From NCBI RefSeq assembly GCF_000299395.1, contig NC_018656.1, forward strand, positions 1,116,001 through 1,180,000: DNA of 64,000 nucleotides, in the 5' to 3' direction. Shown piece after piece: positions 15,456-25,038 of the stretch. The notes under the pieces are model-generated. The model saw only the letters and a list, made by a program, of their open reading frames with translations, had not been told where the DNA came from and did no database searches. The number at the start of each line of letters is the position of its first letter. Position 1 is the first letter of the stretch. The position numbers and the translations under genes were made by a program. Source of the stretch: Candidatus Nitrosopumilus sediminis (GTDB lineage: Archaea > Thermoproteota > Nitrososphaeria > Nitrososphaerales > Nitrosopumilaceae).

Positions 15456-16973
15456 CTAATTTATAGACACAATTTGTTCACGAATCATATCTTTTTGGAT
15501 CAATCTCTTTACTTCTTCTTGTAGAGACATTACTTGATTTTGTAATTGTTGAACATTTGCAGTTTTTTGTAGATTGGAAGACAGATTTGAGAAAATATTG
15601 ATTTTTGATGATGCCTTTGAGTATTCCTCTCTTACAGATTCAGGATAAAGTAAGGACTGTTTCTCATAACTGTCTTTTGGCTTGTGTCCAATAACTTGAT
15701 CAGTGATGTCGAATCGTGTTCCACAGTCAATCAAGGTAGATTTTAACAAATCACGTAGTTCATGAGAATCCTTCTGATATTTTGGCATGATTCCATCACG
15801 TTTTAGTTTCTGCTGAATTCCAGAGGTATTTGCCAATCGCTTAAAGGATTGTCGAATCCAATAATCAGAAATAGGTAGATTCTGTGAATTCAAAAATAAT
15901 GGTTCTCCAATTTGCATTACTTTTCCTAATTTTTTAAATCGAGAATCCAGATAATCTTGAATTGATTGTACTGCATCAACATCTAGGAATCCAATGTGAG
16001 TGTAATCAGTTTTAATTCTGGTCAATTTTATCGGAACAGGGCACAATGACAAATCCCATTTTGGGTGTTGGTCTGTTCCAAAATATTCTACTAGTTGTTC
16101 AAATACCTGGAAATTAAATCGGTCAACAAAGGTAGAAGTATCTAGTCCTCGGTGAAATTTACATAAAATTACAGCCTTTTGTGTAATGGTTGGACGTCCA
16201 ATGGTAAGCATCTTCATTACATCCTCAAGGGACATTTGTGGCTCTTCTTCTTCAGATGTCGTGGTATTGTATCTGGCCTTTTCATCAAACTTGAAAATTA
16301 TTGGACTGTCATTTTTCTCAAAATATCCTTCAATAGCACAGCGAATTATGCGTATAGTATTGGCTTTTTTGTGACCGTGTTTTTCTTTATCATAAAGGTA
16401 TCTCTTTACCATTTTGATAAAATCAGATTCAGAACCATGAGAATTTGTATACAAAGTAAAAAAATGCTCCAGTCCTTCAAGAGTGGTTTTTGATTTTATC
16501 TTCTTGTATTCATTAAGATCAGTCTGAATCAAAGCATTGGATTCAAACTCTTTTCCATAAAGCCAGTTGCTAAAATTCCACAAAGCGTAGAGATATGATT
16601 TTTGGGTAGGGCTGAGATTATGAATATCCCATTTTGTATTTTTTCTCTTGTCTTGGCGTAGCTGTTCTGTAAAATAATGAACAGTTTCAAGGTTAGAAAA
16701 ATCTCTGAATTGTATAGGATATTGAGAATAGTCTGAAATGACACCTATCTTTTTTCCAATAGACATTGCTTGGTAAAAGATATCCTTTTTTTGCTTGAGT
16801 GGCGTTTCCTTTTTTCCTATATCATCAAGGTGTTTGCTGAGAAAATCTTTAGGAGTAAGAGTTTGATTGTTATGTAATAGGGTAAGACATTTTTTGTGTC
16901 TAGGTCTTATTGAGAATCCATAGTCTTTTTGTTCATCAAACTCTGAAATTACTTGATAGGTTTTGGATTCCAT
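15456..16973 (-). CDS. Tyrosine recombinase (integrase) of the mobile element
   Basis: The 505-residue protein has the catalytic set of a tyrosine recombinase: Arg275 (KFHRGLDTS), His404 and Arg407 (SHELRD), His430 (VIGHKP), and a nucleophile that is probably Tyr436 or Tyr443. Residues 1-250 hold the core-binding part. A C-terminal coiled coil (about 460-500) follows the catalytic domain. It would catalyse integration and excision. It is larger than bacterial phage integrases, as is common for thaumarchaeal ones. It is followed by a T-run and then the three-gene operon. Confidence 0.9.
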   Translation of the reverse strand: MESKTYQVISEFDEQKDYGFSIRPRHKKCLTLLHNNQTLTPKDFLSKHLDDIGKKETPLKQKKDIFYQAMSIGKKIGVISDYSQYPIQFRDFSNLETVHYFTEQLRQDKRKNTKWDIHNLSPTQKSYLYALWNFSNWLYGKEFESNALIQTDLNEYKKIKSKTTLEGLEHFFTLYTNSHGSESDFIKMVKRYLYDKEKHGHKKANTIRIIRCAIEGYFEKNDSPIIFKFDEKARYNTTTSEEEEPQMSLEDVMKMLTIGRPTITQKAVILCKFHRGLDTSTFVDRFNFQVFEQLVEYFGTDQHPKWDLSLCPVPIKLTRIKTDYTHIGFLDVDAVQSIQDYLDSRFKKLGKVMQIGEPLFLNSQNLPISDYWIRQSFKRLANTSGIQQKLKRDGIMPKYQKDSHELRDLLKSTLIDCGTRFDITDQVIGHKPKDSYEKQSLLYPESVREEYSKASSKINIFSNLSSNLQKTANVQQLQNQVMSLQEEVKRLIQKDMIREQIVSIN

Positions 16974-17061
16974 GATTAATACTCGATAGTGAATATAATA
17001 TAGCCAACTAAAATAACCAACAGAATAATTGTTATATGAGTAAATTCAGGATTGTTTCAAA

Positions 17062-17352
17062 TTGCAGAAAATTGATTATGAAGGAAAAGTTTGGGTACTA
17101 AATTACAATAATCCTGAACCATTATTAGATCATGCTATTCACATGCTTGAAAGACATGGGGTTAAACGTGAGGATATGGAGATTACCGAGACCCCTATTG
17201 CCAAAGTAGGCTCCATAGTTGTAGAGATCTGGCCATATGAATTAGTTATTGGAAGAGTCAGAACAACTAGAAACGATTCTTTTATCAGCGGGACAGAATT
17301 CACAATTGAGTTGAAGCTAGATGAAAATGGAAATTATATAGATTATCTTTGA
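17062..17352 (+). CDS. Hypothetical protein (96 aa)
   Basis: TTG start at 17062. A compact alpha/beta protein with a conserved-looking core (GSIVVEIWPYELVIGRVR). No motif assigns a function. It overlaps the next gene by four bases, so the two are cotranscribed. It probably marks the return to ordinary chromosome after the mobile element. Confidence 0.6.
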   Translation: MQKIDYEGKVWVLNYNNPEPLLDHAIHMLERHGVKREDMEITETPIAKVGSIVVEIWPYELVIGRVRTTRNDSFISGTEFTIELKLDENGNYIDYL

Positions 17353-18038
17353 AAAAAAATAAAATCCAAAATATCACAATTGCTACAATAGGCATCATAA
17401 TCATCATTGCAATAGTTGCCTACAACTATTCAGCAGAACAAACTAAACAGAAGGGATTTCAATTTGGTAATGAGCTAGCACAAATTCAACAAGATGTTGC
17501 AGAATTACAAACAAAATTTTATTCTGAAAAAATCAAATGGGACGAAGGAGACATTACAAAAGAAGAGTTATTGAAATATTATGAAAAACATGTTGAAGAC
17601 TTTGAAAAAATCATTTCTAGATATGATCAGTTATCAACACCGAAATTATTTGAAAGTTCTGTAGAACTGTTTAAGATTTCATCTGAAACTCAATTAAAAA
17701 GCGATATTGAATATATCAGATGGATTTCGACTGGGGATGAATCGGCAAAAGTAAGATCAGATACACAAATTCAAGAGGCTTATGAGTATGAAAATTTAGG
17801 ATTAATAGAATTTCAATTGGCTAAAGCAGGAATTGTTGAATTTAATGAAGAGGACAAATTTTCTCCACCAGACAATGTTCTCAAACAAAAAGTGATTCAA
17901 ATTTCAGAAAACATGAAGAACAAATGTGATGCAGAATTTAAAAATGAAATGAATGAATTTGATTCAGATGAAATAGAAGTTGAGTGGTTTAATTGTTTCA
18001 ATGATGCTGAAAAATGGAAAAAAGATCATTTACCTTAG
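17349..18038 (+). CDS. Membrane-anchored or exported hypothetical protein (229 aa)
   Basis: TTG start inside the stop of the previous gene. An N-terminal hydrophobic anchor (ITIATIGIIIIIAIVAYNY) is followed by a helical, acidic extracytoplasmic domain. Two Cys near the C-terminus (residues about 198 and 219) could form a disulfide. No family recognised. Confidence 0.6.
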   Translation: MKKNKIQNITIATIGIIIIIAIVAYNYSAEQTKQKGFQFGNELAQIQQDVAELQTKFYSEKIKWDEGDITKEELLKYYEKHVEDFEKIISRYDQLSTPKLFESSVELFKISSETQLKSDIEYIRWISTGDESAKVRSDTQIQEAYEYENLGLIEFQLAKAGIVEFNEEDKFSPPDNVLKQKVIQISENMKNKCDAEFKNEMNEFDSDEIEVEWFNCFNDAEKWKKDHLP

Positions 18039-18049
18039 ATGAATTAGCA

Positions 18050-18511
18050 TTACAGCAAGCCGGATTTTTGCAATAATTCCAGGGTTTCCAAAAGTTCCTC
18101 ACATAATGATGTTTTTTCAAGAGGAGTAGGTTTAGAAAAAGTAATGGGAAAAGATATCGTAAGCATATCTTGATCAGTGTGAGATATTCTAATTGAATGA
18201 GATCGAAGATTAGTTTCAGATAAGAAATTTTTCCATTTTTGCAAATGTTCATTTACTCGTATTACTTGTTCTTCAACATTTGTCAAAGATGTATCCAAAT
18301 CAGTATCAAATAGTCTAAATTTTACAAGCGGAACCATAATGACCCCACCTAAGATTTTGTCATGATTTTTCATCATAGATAAAATAATATCTTCGGAATT
18401 ATCTTTTGATAAAACATCGCCATAGTCAGGATCAAAATATCCAGCAATGAGTTTTTTCGAATCATATATTCGAAAAAAACCTTCATCAGATTCTAATTTC
18501 CACAATATCAT
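18050..18511 (-). CDS. Hypothetical protein (153 aa)
   Basis: Begins with an alpha/beta segment (FRIYDSKKLIAGYFDPDYGD). The last 60 residues are mostly helical. No catalytic motif. It is convergent with the 229-aa gene and divergent from the 116-aa gene. Its 5' part holds a strong inverted repeat at 18451-18480. Confidence 0.6.
   Translation of the reverse strand: MILWKLESDEGFFRIYDSKKLIAGYFDPDYGDVLSKDNSEDIILSMMKNHDKILGGVIMVPLVKFRLFDTDLDTSLTNVEEQVIRVNEHLQKWKNFLSETNLRSHSIRISHTDQDMLTISFPITFSKPTPLEKTSLCEELLETLELLQKSGLL
18451..18480. repeat. Long inverted repeat inside the start of the 153-aa gene
   Basis: GTTTTTTCGAA is mirrored by TTCGAAAAAAAC with an eight-base loop and one extra A. It falls about ten codons into the coding region, so it could form an mRNA hairpin near the start. 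Confidence 0.45.
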
Positions 18512-18583
18512 GAAAACAGTATGTGAATAAATAAACGATTAATCAAAGACAATTAAATAAACTAGGAAATTAAGAAAAAGCAT

Positions 18584-18934
18584 ATGACAATATCAAAAGA
18601 AAACAGGGACTTTTTAGATAGTTTAATCGATTATTACATTAATGAATCGGAATCTTATAAGCAGATAGCAGAAAACTTTGTTCCCGAAATAGAATCGGTT
18701 CCAGATACAGCATTTGGAATAATTACAGGATGCGTGTATTCAGGATTTTTACAAGCATATCAAAATCAACAACAAACACCAGGGTTAGACGACATGCGAG
18801 AATTCAATCAAATCATAAAAGAGCGTGCAGCATTAATCAAAAAATCTATTCTTGATCCTCCAAAACAAGAGACAGTTACGAAAGAAGGCAAACCCAAGCC
18901 TGAAAATCAAAATTCAGACAATGATCTTGAATAA
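18584..18934 (+). CDS. Hypothetical protein (116 aa)
   Basis: A soluble helical protein with a Gly-containing central helix (FGIITGCVYSGFLQAYQNQQ) and a disordered Lys/Pro/Glu-rich tail. No known motif. It is followed directly by a strong hairpin (18935-18956), so it is probably a single-gene unit. Confidence 0.6.
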   Translation: MTISKENRDFLDSLIDYYINESESYKQIAENFVPEIESVPDTAFGIITGCVYSGFLQAYQNQQQTPGLDDMREFNQIIKERAALIKKSILDPPKQETVTKEGKPKPENQNSDNDLE

Positions 18935-18956
18935 AGAGTGCCCAAATGGGCACTCT
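18935..18956 (+). terminator. Perfect ten-base-pair hairpin after the 116-aa gene
   Basis: AGAGTGCCCA and TGGGCACTCT form a perfect stem with effectively a four-base loop, starting at the last base of the stop codon plus one. No long T-run follows, so it may protect the 3' end or help termination. Confidence 0.5.
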
Positions 18957-18979
18957 ATGACTCCTGTTGACTGGCGGTA

Positions 18980-19016
18980 TTATCGCAGGTGTATGAATAC
19001 AGTTAGTATGCGATAA
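18980..19016. repeat. Inverted repeat TTATCGCA / TGCGATAA
   Basis: Arms at 18980-18987 and 19009-19016 enclose 21 bases. It lies in the gap between the 116-aa gene and a 30-aa membrane ORF. It could be an operator or part of a small RNA. Confidence 0.35.
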
Positions 19017-19118
19017 CAAATTGTGGGCATTTTCTATTAAAACACTTACGTAGAAATTATCAGTGAATGAATTTTAAAAATTAGCATAGTTTAATTTTAA
19101 CTGTATGTGATAGACACC

Positions 19119-19211
19119 ATGAAAGTTGATGGGAGCAAGATAATCTTTGGATTAGGGGTGTCTGCAGCAGTAGTTACGGCAGTAGTTGCATTATATTTTT
19201 CGATTCGTTAA
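19119..19211 (+). CDS. Small single-pass membrane protein (30 aa)
   Basis: ATG at 19119 to TAA at 19209-19211. A short charged N-terminus (MKVDGSK) is followed by one hydrophobic helix (FGLGVSAAVVTAVVALYF) and a final Arg. The layout matches the 26-aa ORF at 59102-59182. No family known to me. Confidence 0.5.
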   Translation: MKVDGSKIIFGLGVSAAVVTAVVALYFSIR

Positions 19212-19243
19212 AGATAAATCATCAAGAAAAACAATCATTCTAC

Positions 19244-19564
19244 ATGTCAGCTACAAATGAATTTAAAATCACACAGATAGTAGATAACGGTCAAATGGTT
19301 CAATTAACTTTGATTGAAAATATTTCAACTGAACCAATCTCTCAGAAACAAATGATAATTGAAAATGTTTCGAAAAAACTAGATTCAGAAACTAAAGAAC
19401 AGGTGATGCCTTTGTTGGAAGCAATTTTACAGGCACAGCCAACAGTAAATATCAAATCATATCAGCAAACTCAGATTACAATTGCAATGCCAAAATCAAG
19501 ATATGATAACATGGGAAGGCCACAAGTTGGAAATATCATTGAAGTAGATTTGAAAAAAATCTAA
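19244..19564 (+). CDS. Hypothetical protein (106 aa)
   Basis: A small alpha/beta protein with beta-rich ends ([22 protein letters not shown]) and a central helix. It may adopt an OB-like or related fold, but I cannot assign a family. Its stop overlaps that of the convergent YyaL-like gene. Confidence 0.55.
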   Translation: MSATNEFKITQIVDNGQMVQLTLIENISTEPISQKQMIIENVSKKLDSETKEQVMPLLEAILQAQPTVNIKSYQQTQITIAMPKSRYDNMGRPQVGNIIEVDLKKI

Positions 19565-21588
19565 AGATTTGAATGAATTTCATCAAGAGTACGAAGAGGT
19601 AAAGAACAAGTAAAATCCTTACAAACAAAGACAGTAGTTTTGTCTTCAAAGGATTTTCCAGCAAAGAAAGGATATTCTGAAAGATTTTCTAATTGAGAAG
19701 CATCACGAATTGTTATCATGATAGAATTTGGTAAATAATCCAAAAGAAGTGATTCGCATATTTTGGGATTTTCAGTATTAATGATAGTAATTTCGACAGG
19801 TTTTTGAATATACATAGAAATTGTATTTAGCAAATATCCAAATCCAAAGGGGTTTTCAGCAGCCATTTGTGCCTGAGATTCCATTATTTTTGTAGTAATT
19901 TTAAGAAAAGTCGAGTCTTGGGACAGATGATACAATCTAAGTAAGGCAAACGCAGATACAGAATTTCCAGAAGGTAATGATAAATCATAATTGCTCTTGG
20001 GTCGAATAATTAATTTCTCATGATCATCAGAAGTCATAAAGAAGTTATTGTTTTTAGAATCCCAGAAATGATTGACTAAATGATGCGCCAATTTCAAAGA
20101 TAGTTTCAAATATTTTTCATCAGGTTCGATTTCAAACACATCCAATAGTGCATTGATAAAATAAGAATAATCTTCTAAATACCCATCAATTTTTGCAGTT
20201 CCATTTTTGTATGTTCGTAATAATTTGTCATTAACAAGTAAATTGTTTTCAATAAAAGAAATACAATTTTTTGCAGCGTTCAAATACAGAATATCACCTG
20301 TAACACGATACCCCTTTGCTAATGCAGTAATCATCAGAGAATTCCATGAAACTAATATTTTATCGTCTAATCCAGGTGGAATGCGAGAAGAACGAACTTT
20401 TAACAATTTTTTAGAACACAGATTAATTATTTTTTTAACCTCAGTTTCAGAAATTCCAAAATTAAATGCAACTGTAGATATGTTCAGATTGTTACATAGT
20501 ATGTTATTTCCTTCCCAGTTCCCTCCATCAGTCACATCATAGTAAAGACAGAATAAATCAGCGTCATCCCCAAGAATTTCCTTGATTTCACTTTTCTTCC
20601 AAACATAGTATTTCCCTTCTACACCTTCAGAATCAGCATCATATGCGGAATAGAATCCCCCTTCTGGAGAAGTCATTTCACGTAAAACAAAATCAAGAGT
20701 TTTTCGTAAAACTTCAAGATAAAAAGGGTCTTTTGTAATTTGAAATGCTTCAGCATAATTTACCGAAATCAGTGCATTGTCATAGAGCATTTTTTCAAAA
20801 TGAGGGACAAGCCATTTCGCATCTGTAGAGTATCTAGAAAAGCCACCTCCAATTTGATCAAATATTCCACCATTTGCCATTTTTTTGAGGGTTTTGAGCG
20901 CAAATTCATTGAATTTTGTCAATCCACTAAGTTTGGCATATCTGAAAAGGAATGAAATGTTTGCAGCATTTGGAAATTTTGGAGCAGACCCAAATCCACC
21001 ATAAGTTGCATCACCCAGTTGAAATAGATTCATAGCAGCTTCATCAAGAAGTATTCTTTCCAATTTTGAAGGAACTTGAATTGCTTCTGCCTTTGTCAAT
21101 GCATCAATAAATCGCTTAGCTGAAGTTTCAATATCGTTTGGTTTTTCCTTCCAAGCTTGTGAGAGCTGTCTGCAAATACTTCCAAATCCTGGACGTCCAT
21201 AAGAATCTAAAACTGGAAAATAAGTTCCAACATAGAAGGGTTTTTGATCAGGAGTAAGAAAAACACTCAAGGGCCAACCACCTTGACCTGTTGCTATCTG
21301 ACAAACTTTTTGATAAATATCATCAATATCAGGTCGTTCTTCTCTGTCAACTTTGATGTTAATGAAATTCTCATTCATGAATTTTGCAACATCTTCATTT
21401 TCAAATGATTCATGTGCCATTACATGACACCAATGACATGAACTATATCCAATACTTAGAAAGATAGGTTTGTTTTCATCTTTTGCTTTTTTTAGTGACT
21501 CGTCATTCCAGCCATACCAATCAACAGGGTTGTTTACGTGTTGAAGTAGATATGGACTTGTTTCAGAAGCGAGATGATTTTTAACCAT
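19561..21588 (-). CDS. YyaL/SSP411-family thioredoxin-domain protein
   Basis: The 675-residue product begins with the family hallmark: [17 protein letters not shown], then [18 protein letters not shown], a thioredoxin-like fold with a CHWC motif, and [13 protein letters not shown]. The rest (from about residue 180) is an alpha/alpha-toroid like that of glycosidases and epimerases ([23 protein letters not shown]). The family (DUF255, human SPATA20) is widespread but its reaction is not established. Full length, cytosolic, single gene. Confidence 0.9.
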   Translation of the reverse strand: MVKNHLASETSPYLLQHVNNPVDWYGWNDESLKKAKDENKPIFLSIGYSSCHWCHVMAHESFENEDVAKFMNENFINIKVDREERPDIDDIYQKVCQIATGQGGWPLSVFLTPDQKPFYVGTYFPVLDSYGRPGFGSICRQLSQAWKEKPNDIETSAKRFIDALTKAEAIQVPSKLERILLDEAAMNLFQLGDATYGGFGSAPKFPNAANISFLFRYAKLSGLTKFNEFALKTLKKMANGGIFDQIGGGFSRYSTDAKWLVPHFEKMLYDNALISVNYAEAFQITKDPFYLEVLRKTLDFVLREMTSPEGGFYSAYDADSEGVEGKYYVWKKSEIKEILGDDADLFCLYYDVTDGGNWEGNNILCNNLNISTVAFNFGISETEVKKIINLCSKKLLKVRSSRIPPGLDDKILVSWNSLMITALAKGYRVTGDILYLNAAKNCISFIENNLLVNDKLLRTYKNGTAKIDGYLEDYSYFINALLDVFEIEPDEKYLKLSLKLAHHLVNHFWDSKNNNFFMTSDDHEKLIIRPKSNYDLSLPSGNSVSAFALLRLYHLSQDSTFLKITTKIMESQAQMAAENPFGFGYLLNTISMYIQKPVEITIINTENPKICESLLLDYLPNSIMITIRDASQLENLSEYPFFAGKSFEDKTTVFVCKDFTCSLPLRTLDEIHSNL

Positions 21589-21627
21589 AAATAGTTAGAT
21601 TTGTTATAATATTTGTACCTAATTGGA

Positions 21628-21861
21628 TTAGCCCCAGATTCCTTTACCTTCAGTTAATTCATAAATTCTGACATTGATTTTTCCTAATAATTTCACTTTA
21701 GATTTGTGAGCTTTTTTGTCATGACTGTAATCTTTCTTTTCCACCAATTCTTGCAATCGACTCAGTTGATCCAATGTAAGATTTTTGAATTCATTTTTAG
21801 AGCTTGTAATTAATCGCAATAGTTCTACTCTTTCTTTATCTTCAGCAGTAATTTCAGTCAT
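21628..21861 (-). CDS. Hypothetical helical protein (77 aa)
   Basis: A short, charged helical protein with a probable coiled coil (LDQLSRLQELVEKKDY) and a basic segment (KKAHKSKVK). No motif. It lies upstream of the YyaL-like gene on the same strand with a gap of about 40 bases. Confidence 0.5.
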   Translation of the reverse strand: MTEITAEDKERVELLRLITSSKNEFKNLTLDQLSRLQELVEKKDYSHDKKAHKSKVKLLGKINVRIYELTEGKGIWG

Positions 21862-21934
21862 AGAATAATGTGAAAGCGGTCCTTTATTTTTCTAATGAGC
21901 GAATCTTAAAATTCCTTGTTTGATTTTTCAAAAT

Positions 21935-22969
21935 ATGGAAAAAATGCGTGCCATGATGCTTGAAAAATGTGCAAAAATTGAAACAAATCCATTAAAACTA
22001 ACCCAAATTGACAGACATGAGATTAGACGCCCAAATGAGATTTTACTGAAAATTGAAGCATGTGGGGTATGCCACTCACAACTTCATGGAATTGAAGGAG
22101 ATTGGCAAGACATTGGCATCCCACCATCACTGCCAACAGTTCCAGGACACGAAGTAGTTGGCAAAGTAGTAGAAATTGGAGACAGTGTTACAAAATTTAA
22201 AGTTGGAGACCGAGCAGGAATCACTCCACTGTTAGAGGCTTGTAAAGAGTGCCAATATTGCAAAGAAGGAAAAGAGTATCTTTGTGAATCATCAGTAATT
22301 TTAGGAGAATCACTCAAGGGAGGATATACAGAATACGTAACAGTTACAGAAGATTTTGCAACCAAAGTTCCAGAATCAATGAAATCAGAATATGCAGCAC
22401 CATTATTTTGTGCAGGAATCACAGCATACAAAGCAGTAAAAGCTGCTGAACCACAAACTCATAAAAAAATTGGGATTTTTGGAATTGGTGGAGTAGGGCA
22501 CATGGCAATACAGTTTGCCAAAGTTGAAAACTGTGATGTCATTGCATTTTCAAGATCACAAAATCATCTAGATGTTGCAAGAAGATTAGGAGCAATAGAT
22601 GCAATAGTGTTTTCTGAAAATCAAGAAGAACTTTTATCCAAAATTAAAGAAAAACATGGAATGCTAGATGCTGCAATTGTTTTTGCACCAGCAGACATTG
22701 TAACAGATACTGCAATAAAGTCAGTAAAGAAAGGAGGATTGATCGTGATTGCAACAGTTGGGGAGAATCCAGCATTCATGGCATTTGAAGAAAAAACAAT
22801 CAGAGGCACATTAATTGGCTCTACAAAAGATATGGAACAAGTAATCAAAATTTGTGATGAGAATAATTTAGAGGTCATCACTCAAACATTTCCATTAGAA
22901 AAGGCAAATGAGGCGCTCAAAAAACTCAAAGATTCACAAATTGAAGCAAGAGGAGTTTTAATTCCTTAA
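21935..22969 (+). CDS. Zinc-dependent alcohol dehydrogenase (MDR family)
   Basis: Catalytic zinc Cys in ACGVCHS, the GHE motif in PGHEVVGKVVEIG, four structural-zinc cysteines in CKECQYC and the following LC, and the nucleotide-binding GIGGVGHMAIQFAK. Oxidises an alcohol or reduces an aldehyde with NAD(P); the substrate is unknown. About 345 residues, normal for the family. ATG 21935 is preferred over an upstream TTG (21920) because an AT-rich box near 21908 would place transcription close to 21935, giving a leaderless message. Confidence 0.9.
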   Translation: MEKMRAMMLEKCAKIETNPLKLTQIDRHEIRRPNEILLKIEACGVCHSQLHGIEGDWQDIGIPPSLPTVPGHEVVGKVVEIGDSVTKFKVGDRAGITPLLEACKECQYCKEGKEYLCESSVILGESLKGGYTEYVTVTEDFATKVPESMKSEYAAPLFCAGITAYKAVKAAEPQTHKKIGIFGIGGVGHMAIQFAKVENCDVIAFSRSQNHLDVARRLGAIDAIVFSENQEELLSKIKEKHGMLDAAIVFAPADIVTDTAIKSVKKGGLIVIATVGENPAFMAFEEKTIRGTLIGSTKDMEQVIKICDENNLEVITQTFPLEKANEALKKLKDSQIEARGVLIP

Positions 22970-22983
22970 TCTAGGGTCATATT

Positions 22984-23136
22984 ATGAATTGTAAGAGATG
23001 CCACCATACAGATCAGATACATATTACAAATCAAGAGAGTGGTTCTATTATCAAGGCTGGAAAATGTCAAATTCCAAATTGCACATGTCAGCAATATGTA
23101 GATCCTATACAAGAAATTGATGAAGATCTTTTGTAA
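22984..23136 (+). CDS. Small Cys-rich protein (50 aa)
   Basis: ATG at 22984 to TAA at 23134-23136. It has CKRCHH near the N-terminus and CQIPNCTC in the middle, a good zinc-binding pattern, and an acidic tail. It lies 14 bases after the alcohol dehydrogenase stop on the same strand. Confidence 0.65.
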   Translation: MNCKRCHHTDQIHITNQESGSIIKAGKCQIPNCTCQQYVDPIQEIDEDLL

Positions 23137-23168
23137 CGATTCATATATCAAAATCACTTCAGATAACT

Positions 23169-23405
23169 ATGGACAAACACAAACCATCAGACGAGATGAT
23201 TAAAGATTTGGATAATTTGTTATCAAAACTTAACGCCATGGAAATTGTTGCCTCAAATGAGTTTGAAAAAAATTCAATTAAGATTCAAAGAGCCTTAGTT
23301 GAAGGTCAGATGCATTCAATAAATGAATTTCAGCATTTGAAAAAAGCATTAGATTTGTTAACTCTGCAACTGTTTGATGTTCAAAATAAGATCAATGAAT
23401 CCTAG
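23169..23405 (+). CDS. Hypothetical helical protein (78 aa)
   Basis: Entirely helical with heptad-like leucines (LDNLLSKLNAMEIV; LKKALDLLTLQLF), so probably a coiled-coil dimer. No family recognised. It ends within the 3' end of the convergent zinc-ribbon gene. Confidence 0.5.
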   Translation: MDKHKPSDEMIKDLDNLLSKLNAMEIVASNEFEKNSIKIQRALVEGQMHSINEFQHLKKALDLLTLQLFDVQNKINES

Positions 23406-23889
23406 TGTCACTTAGTCCGCAACCTGTACATCGAAATAATGTAGATTTTTCAAGAGTTTGCTCAGGTTTCATTTCAGCACCACAGCAAAGGCAAGAAATT
23501 TTTTCTGCGTCTTGATTTGTATTTTCAGATTTTCTTATAACATAATCAGGTTTTTTTTCAAGAGTATTAGCAGAGTTGCAGATGGGCTTGTAACTAGAGA
23601 TTATTTTGTTGACTACATTTTGTCTGTATTCTATACTCGATTCAAACAAAGGCAGTATTGCTAAATACATTGATTTTTCTGAGCCTGAATTATCATGCCA
23701 ACATTTGTAACCAGAATGTTGAACAAAAAATGACTTGTCTTCAGTCTTTTCACAGTCACCCACATAAAGAACATGGAATTTTTCCTTATCCCTAGAGAGA
23801 ATTAAAAATACTAATTTCTCCATTGGAGGACCCCATTCTTCAAGAGGAATGGGTCCAAGAAACTCATATTGAAGGATTTGGATGCTCAT
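23392..23889 (-). CDS. Hypothetical protein with C-terminal zinc ribbon
   Basis: The frame extends to 23919, but the ATG at 23889 gives a typical start (MSIQILQYEFLGPIPLEEWG). An N-terminal alpha/beta domain of about 110 residues contains a conserved-looking FHVLYVGDCEK. The C-terminus holds CLCCG and CTGCG, a zinc ribbon. I recall similar proteins in Nitrosopumilus-type genomes but know no function. Confidence 0.6.
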   Translation of the reverse strand: MSIQILQYEFLGPIPLEEWGPPMEKLVFLILSRDKEKFHVLYVGDCEKTEDKSFFVQHSGYKCWHDNSGSEKSMYLAILPLFESSIEYRQNVVNKIISSYKPICNSANTLEKKPDYVIRKSENTNQDAEKISCLCCGAEMKPEQTLEKSTLFRCTGCGLSDTRIH

Positions 23890-24009
23890 TATAGTTAATT
23901 TTGAGTACTTTCTTTTCATCTTTTCTAAAAAAATTCGCTAGTATCAGCGATTTGATCGCAGGTGTTCAACTTGAAAAGATTAAATTCAAGGGTCATTGAT
24001 TTTCCGTAA

Positions 24010-24258
24010 ATGAAAGAGCCTCACAATTATGCCAAAGTAGGATATTCGATGATTGTAGTAGCTGCAAGTTTGGCAGCAATAGGCTTGATAGCACTATTTA
24101 CCGCAGATGACGTGTTGTTATCAGACAACATAGCGAGGGGGAATACTGCTCACTTTAACGAATGTAAAAAGAATGATTTCAAAACAGATGGTTGTGAAAA
24201 GTATTGGGACAGAATCAATAACCAAGCATCAGGGATTTATGTCGATCTTGGAAAATAG
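24010..24258 (+). CDS. Small membrane protein (82 aa)
   Basis: One TM helix near the N-terminus (MIVVAASLAAIGLIALF) and a soluble, probably external C-terminal part with two Cys (CKKNDFKTDGC) that could form a disulfide. No known family. Convergent with the six-TM protein gene. Confidence 0.55.
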   Translation: MKEPHNYAKVGYSMIVVAASLAAIGLIALFTADDVLLSDNIARGNTAHFNECKKNDFKTDGCEKYWDRINNQASGIYVDLGK

Positions 24259-24259
24259 A

Positions 24260-24946
24260 TTAGAAACCATTAGAAAAATCTTCTAACATGTTTTGATTTT
24301 TAGTAAGACGATTCATTGCAAAGAATGCACCGCCTACAATTCCTGCTTGATAAAATGTATACAAGAAAACTCCGGATGATGTAGGATCTGATTTTGTGAA
24401 ACTTAGCACAAGCATTGTAAAAAATACAAATGTTCCAACAAATGTCACCATTCGATTCAAAAATCCAGTGTTCATTCCAACAATTCGTTTGGTTGCACCA
24501 GCCATCAAACCAATACTGGTAATAATTAGAAAGGTCGCACCACCGTTTGCAGTGACGAAATTATTTAGCCAAGGCAATAAACCATCCTCAAGAATTGTGA
24601 TTTCAGGCATTATACTTCCGCCATTGATTGCAAAGTTAACAGAGCTGAACATGCCACCAATAACAAAAAAGAACAAGAAAATTTTTACAATTGAGCGTTT
24701 AAACGGACTACGTATTTCAGATGGTTTTACAGCTTTTTCTGTTATTCTAACACCGTAAAGAAATCCCACAGCCATTGCAGGAAAAAACATGATATTGATC
24801 AGGATTGGAGATTCTTTGTTTATAGCCTCAATTTGAGGATGAAATATCAAAAATAAGATAATTGCAAGGGAGGCAGAAGTACCAAATAAGATCAACCCCA
24901 GATGATTATGACTAGATGATTCCTTATAATCACTCCAATTATACAT
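24260..24946 (-). CDS. Six-TM integral membrane protein (228 aa)
   Basis: Six hydrophobic segments, at about residues 17-38, 48-66, 85-107, 130-152, 160-182 and 195-215. Charged loops are short. There is no transport or catalytic signature that I recognise. Confidence 0.6.
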   Translation of the reverse strand: MYNWSDYKESSSHNHLGLILFGTSASLAIILFLIFHPQIEAINKESPILINIMFFPAMAVGFLYGVRITEKAVKPSEIRSPFKRSIVKIFLFFFVIGGMFSSVNFAINGGSIMPEITILEDGLLPWLNNFVTANGGATFLIITSIGLMAGATKRIVGMNTGFLNRMVTFVGTFVFFTMLVLSFTKSDPTSSGVFLYTFYQAGIVGGAFFAMNRLTKNQNMLEDFSNGF

Positions 24947-25038
24947 TTTATTACATCATAAGAGAATAATTAAAAACCAAATCCGAAAATCATTTGCTCA
25001 AATGATCAATTCTGTTTACCCTTTTTTAACTAGAACAA

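Larger units (their letters stand above)
4508..17061. mobile_element. Probable integrated mobile element (approximate limits)
   Basis: The interval holds a tyrosine recombinase at one end, a VirD4/HerA-like ATPase at the other and an AAA replication-type ATPase between. Small zinc-finger proteins, a winged-helix gene and many genes without recognisable homologs complete it. Ordinary chromosomal genes resume at 17062. This is the usual composition of an integrative plasmid or provirus. No capsid-like protein was recognised, so an integrative plasmid is slightly favoured. Boundaries are set from gene content only; flanking repeats were not found. Confidence 0.65.

Noticed and set aside
22966..23157. 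63-aa minus-strand ORF opposite the small Cys-rich gene
   Set aside because: The plus-strand ORF (22984-23136) has a clear Cys pattern and follows the dehydrogenase gene; the minus one has no feature.
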